This document shows positions 61,184 to 64,000 of a stretch of 64,000 nt of DNA, piece by piece; within the stretch, counting starts at the first letter, position 1, and every line of letters starts with the position of its first letter. The stretch is taken from positions 1 to 64,000 of the forward strand of contig NZ_JAFBFA010000028.1 in assembly GCF_016909015.1 (NCBI RefSeq), read 5' to 3'. The DNA is from Gracilibacillus alcaliphilus. Its GTDB lineage: Bacteria > Bacillota > Bacilli > Bacillales > Amphibacillaceae. The notes under the pieces are model-generated. The model saw nothing but the letters and a program-made list of their open reading frames with translations, did no database searches and was not told the origin of the DNA. The position numbers and the translations under genes are program-made.

Positions 61184-61963
61184 TTATCCTAAGATATTAT
61201 AGCCTGAATCGACATAGACAATTTCACCAGTTACGCCTCGAGATAAGTGGCTGAGCAGTGCTAATGTCATATCGCCGACCTCTTCTTGTGTCACATTGCG
61301 CTTCAGAGGAGCCTCTGCTTCAATTTTGTGCAGAATCTCATTAAAAGATGGAATACCTTTTGCCGCTAATGTTCTAATTGCTCCAGCAGAAATGGCATTA
61401 ACTCGGATATCCTGCCCGCCTAAGTCTAAAGCTAAATATTTTACCGCTGATTCCAATGCAGCCTTGGCCACACCCATTACATTATAGCCCGGTACGGCAC
61501 GTTCTGCTCCTAGATAAGTCATTGCAATAATAGAACCGCCTTCTGTCATCAAGCGCTGGGCTTCACGAGCTACTGCAATGAGCGAGTATGCACTGGTATC
61601 TTGTGCAAATGCATATCCCTCTCTACTTGTCTCCACAAAACGGTTTTTTAAGTCTTCCGCATGGGCAAAGGCAATAGAATGTACCAACCCATGAATCGTA
61701 CCTACTTCAGATCCAATCTCTGTAAATGCCTGTTGAATGCTTTCATCACTATTAATATCACAGGCCAGCACAAGTCTTGCTTCTATATCATTTTTTTCTA
61801 AAGCCTTGTTCAATTTAGCAAGAGAACGCTCTTTACGATATGTAAAAATTAAATTGGCACCTGCCTGATGAAGCGACTTTGCTACACCCCAAGCAATACT
61901 TCGCTCATTTGCAACTCCCATAATGACAATATTTTTATCTTGAAGTTTTAATAAGTTTTCCAT
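61184..61963 (-). CDS. fabI: Enoyl-ACP reductase FabI
   Basis: A 259-residue NAD(P)H-dependent SDR enzyme for the last step of the fatty acid elongation cycle, target of triclosan-type inhibitors. The divergent cofactor motif GVANERSIAWG (about 16-26) and catalytic Tyr150/Tyr160-x6-Lys167 of FabI are visible. ATG after AGGAGGC. A FapR box lies 27-45 bp upstream. B. subtilis has fabL at the sspE locus; that gene is absent from that spot here. Confidence 0.97.
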   Translation of the reverse strand: MENLLKLQDKNIVIMGVANERSIAWGVAKSLHQAGANLIFTYRKERSLAKLNKALEKNDIEARLVLACDINSDESIQQAFTEIGSEVGTIHGLVHSIAFAHAEDLKNRFVETSREGYAFAQDTSAYSLIAVAREAQRLMTEGGSIIAMTYLGAERAVPGYNVMGVAKAALESAVKYLALDLGGQDIRVNAISAGAIRTLAAKGIPSFNEILHKIEAEAPLKRNVTQEEVGDMTLALLSHLSRGVTGEIVYVDSGYNILG

Positions 61964-61989
61964 GATAGCCTCCTATAAAAAGGGTTTGA

Positions 61990-62008
61990 ATTAGTACCTG
62001 ATACTAAT
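61990..62008. promoter_or_regulatory. FapR operator upstream of fabI
   Basis: ATTAGTACCTGATACTAAT is a near-perfect FapR box (consensus wTTAGTAyywrrTACTAAw). It overlaps or adjoins the fabI promoter, so malonyl-CoA-relieved repression by FapR is expected. Confidence 0.92.
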
Positions 62009-62117
62009 ATAACACATTTATACAAGAAAAGAAAAAAGATATTCTATACGCATAAAACCAATTCAAACGCCAAAAGCTACAGTTATAAGTGTGTATTCAA
62101 AAAAGGTGGTGTATATC

Positions 62118-62351
62118 ATGACATTCTACTTACCGATTGCCTGTTTGCTCATTATTGTCGTTGCGGCTGCCGCACTGATTTATACGTTAAAGGTAGGTCA
62201 AACAGTGGATAACCAGAAAGGAGAGCATGACCAAGATACAACAGCAACAGCGAAACACCGGATTTTATTAAACCCGGTGTTCTTAGCCTATGTCATTGGA
62301 TTTGGCGGATTACTGCTGTTCATCTTTTACTTAACCATGACCAACTATTAA
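62118..62351 (+). CDS. Small two-TM membrane protein, unknown
   Basis: A 77-residue protein with TM segments at about 3-24 and 52-74, separated by a hydrophilic loop with an EHDQDT acidic stretch. ATG at 62118 lies after AAGGTGGTG; a GTG at 62091 has no site. It is divergent from fabI and convergent with the prenyl synthase gene, whose stop lies 5 bp beyond. Not recognised. Confidence 0.6.
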   Translation: MTFYLPIACLLIIVVAAAALIYTLKVGQTVDNQKGEHDQDTTATAKHRILLNPVFLAYVIGFGGLLLFIFYLTMTNY

Positions 62352-62355
62352 TACA

Positions 62356-64000
62356 TTAGTGATCACGGAACAATAAATAATCTAAAAGCTGACGAAAGAA
62401 AGGTATAGGCGGCAGAAAGGCCAAACAGTCTCTGGCAACTAAATAATCCTGCCACATCTCCCGGCGGGCTCCCTCTACTCCCAACATCGTAACAAATGTG
62501 GCACTTTGATTGTGCTGATCCAGTCCGGCCGGTTTACCTAATTGTTCGGTGTCTCCCTCCAGATCTAATAAATCGTCTTTAATTTGAAAAGCGATCCCAG
62601 CATGATAAGCTAAACGTTTGATAGCTTGCTTCTTATCTGCGGAAGCTCCTGCTAAAATAAGCGGCATCATCAGAGAGGCTTCAAAACCAAGGCTTGTTTT
62701 GTATACCGATAATTTCCTTAATTCTTCCAAACTCAACTGTTTTGCTTTTGCTTCTAAATCCATCCACTGTCCCTTACACATCTCCTGAGTAATCCGAGTC
62801 GAATAGGCGATCAGTTCTAAAACTAAGCTTGGATTCTGATGCTTGATTAGCGCCTGTTCCTCTACTGCCTTTTGTGTCATCCATAATCCCGTTAACTCTG
62901 CAACGGCAGGATTATATTTTGCATGTAAAGTCTGTTTCCCCCGTCTGATCAAAGCATTATCTTGTGATGGTAAATCATCAAAGATCAAGGAGGCCGTATG
63001 CATATATTCAACAGATTTCACCAATGGCAGGATCATTTGTTCTGACAAACCAAATCCTTCCTTGGCCATAATCCAGGTCATAATCGGCCGTAAACGCTTA
63101 GCACTGCCCGCCAAGCTATAACCTGCCGCCTGTTCTAAGGTATTCTCCATCGATTCAATAGATAAATATCCCTCAATGTGAACCTTTGTTGTCTGCATTT
63201 TGGCCAGAAATTGCTGTTTGGATTGTTCATTTTGGCCCAAGGTCTCTAACATTTGATCCCGCATCCATTTGTCAAAAAAAGCTACATTCTTTGTACGTTT
63301 AACAAACTTTTCAAGGGTTTGGTCGAACTTCTCATCAATAGAAAATTGCTGCATAAAAGACTGATATCGCTCTTTGCCCAGCCTTACTCTCAAGCGCTTA
63401 AGCCCATTGACAGCCCGGTCTAAAATGATCTCCCGAATCTCTGCTTTTTCTGGATACATCGTGTGTATAAAGTAATAGATTACCGACCAGTACATGGCAA
63501 AGGGATTGATCAGCTCTGGCTGCTGTGGATGATAGGTGACAAAATAGGTATACGGAGTTACGTTGTGATTGGCTAAATCTTCAGTCAGATCGGCTAAGTC
63601 ATCGGCCAGCTGATTATAGATCCCATAGTGAAACATGTTCTCTTCTACCCGGTCATCCTCAGAAAAGGAGCGAAAAGAACGGACAATTAAGCGGGAGGAA
63701 GCAGATTTTAGAATCACCGGCAGATAAAGCTGTTCATTCGTATAATCAGCTTGATCGAGCCGCTTCTGTCGGTCTTGTTCTTGTCCCTCAAAGAATAAAT
63801 AAGCATTTTCCAAGAAATCTTGCTGTCGTTCGATCGATTGATTTTCTTTCAAGTAAGTAAATGCCTCCGCCAATTCCTGATGTACAGCTGCCATAAACGA
63901 CTGATTCGCTTCCTGCCAATCTGTTTGTTTGATCGAACTAACCTTTCCCGTTAATAAGGTTTGGCGAATAAAAGAAGCAAATACTCTCTTTTCATGCTCT
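62356..64000 (-). CDS. Two-domain polyprenyl synthetase family protein (5' end outside window)
   Basis: The C-terminal 300 residues are a trans-prenyl transferase: SAKRLRPIM, first Asp-rich motif DDLPSQD (in the DDxxD place), RRGKQTLH and second motif FQIKDDLLDLEGD. The N-terminal part (at least 250 residues) is all-helical with NQLADDLADLTEDL, reminiscent of the second Asp-rich motif of class I isoprenoid enzymes. The open frame has no stop up to 64000, continuing upstream of the ATG at 63894, so the start is beyond the right edge. Product chain length unknown. Confidence 0.82.
   Translation of the reverse strand, partial: EHEKRVFASFIRQTLLTGKVSSIKQTDWQEANQSFMAAVHQELAEAFTYLKENQSIERQQDFLENAYLFFEGQEQDRQKRLDQADYTNEQLYLPVILKSASSRLIVRSFRSFSEDDRVEENMFHYGIYNQLADDLADLTEDLANHNVTPYTYFVTYHPQQPELINPFAMYWSVIYYFIHTMYPEKAEIREIILDRAVNGLKRLRVRLGKERYQSFMQQFSIDEKFDQTLEKFVKRTKNVAFFDKWMRDQMLETLGQNEQSKQQFLAKMQTTKVHIEGYLSIESMENTLEQAAGYSLAGSAKRLRPIMTWIMAKEGFGLSEQMILPLVKSVEYMHTASLIFDDLPSQDNALIRRGKQTLHAKYNPAVAELTGLWMTQKAVEEQALIKHQNPSLVLELIAYSTRITQEMCKGQWMDLEAKAKQLSLEELRKLSVYKTSLGFEASLMMPLILAGASADKKQAIKRLAYHAGIAFQIKDDLLDLEGDTEQLGKPAGLDQHNQSATFVTMLGVEGARREMWQDYLVARDCLAFLPPIPFFRQLLDYLLFRDH

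Overview
The window looks like an AT-rich chromosomal segment of a spore-forming member of the Bacillaceae, probably from the Oceanobacillus/Virgibacillus/Gracilibacillus/Amphibacillus side of the family. The support is the gene order: ygxA-ygzB-perR-bcp-hemL, then ygaE-ygaD-ygaC, sspE, mutY, yfhP, yfhJ, yfhH and recX follow the Bacillus subtilis ygxA-to-recX neighbourhood. The gamma-type spore protein SspE and the cortex enzyme PdaA point to sporulation. Genus placement is inference.

Layout. 1-278: tandem promoters and leader of an rRNA operon that leaves the window on the left. 279-15643: the conserved ygx/yga/yfh block, with a DUF368 lipid-carrier translocase and an MFS pump inserted between hemL and ygaE. 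15644-18558: a GNAT gene behind an unusual leader with a tRNA-like fold, then cidAB-like genes and small proteins. 18763-22952: alanine dehydrogenase, a decayed methyltransferase, tRNA-Ala(GGC), a self-operated XRE regulator overlapping a peptide deformylase, and an amidinotransferase-fold enzyme. 23110-31429: ClpE under CtsR boxes, a TPR-like protein, and ppx and ppk (polyphosphate). 31469-36614: PdaA, an NhaC-like antiporter with a 49-residue partner, OsmC, and ZosA behind a perfect Per box. 36745-45569: yfkHIJ, a DUF1992 protein, MreBH, a YutF-like phosphatase, and zwf and gndA (oxidative pentose phosphate). 45930-53919: a Cof-type HAD, the ACT/DUF711 pair, and a sugar locus (isomerase, ROK regulator, MFS, PTS-EIIC-like protein). 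54253-64000: a chemoreceptor, a SLAP-like protein, a four-gene operon (D,D-carboxypeptidase, two ATP-grasp ligases, phosphoesterase), FabI behind a perfect FapR box, and a prenyl synthase that runs off the right end.

Regulatory logic can be read directly in several places. PerR is encoded here together with two good Per boxes (its own and zosA). CtsR controls clpE, FapR controls fabI, and the XRE-def pair has paired dyads over its promoter.

The gene-poor stretches are filled by dispersed, non-coding repeats. There is a palindromic element bounded by TGTTCAAAAAG...CTTTTTGAACA, and there are at least three other long repeat families. Two arrays carry six GGCC/GGTC cores spaced exactly 21 bp apart (20.05 kb and 40.33 kb). 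These arrays, the tRNA-like leader at 16.02-16.19 kb and the ATP-grasp operon are the most promising unexplained items.
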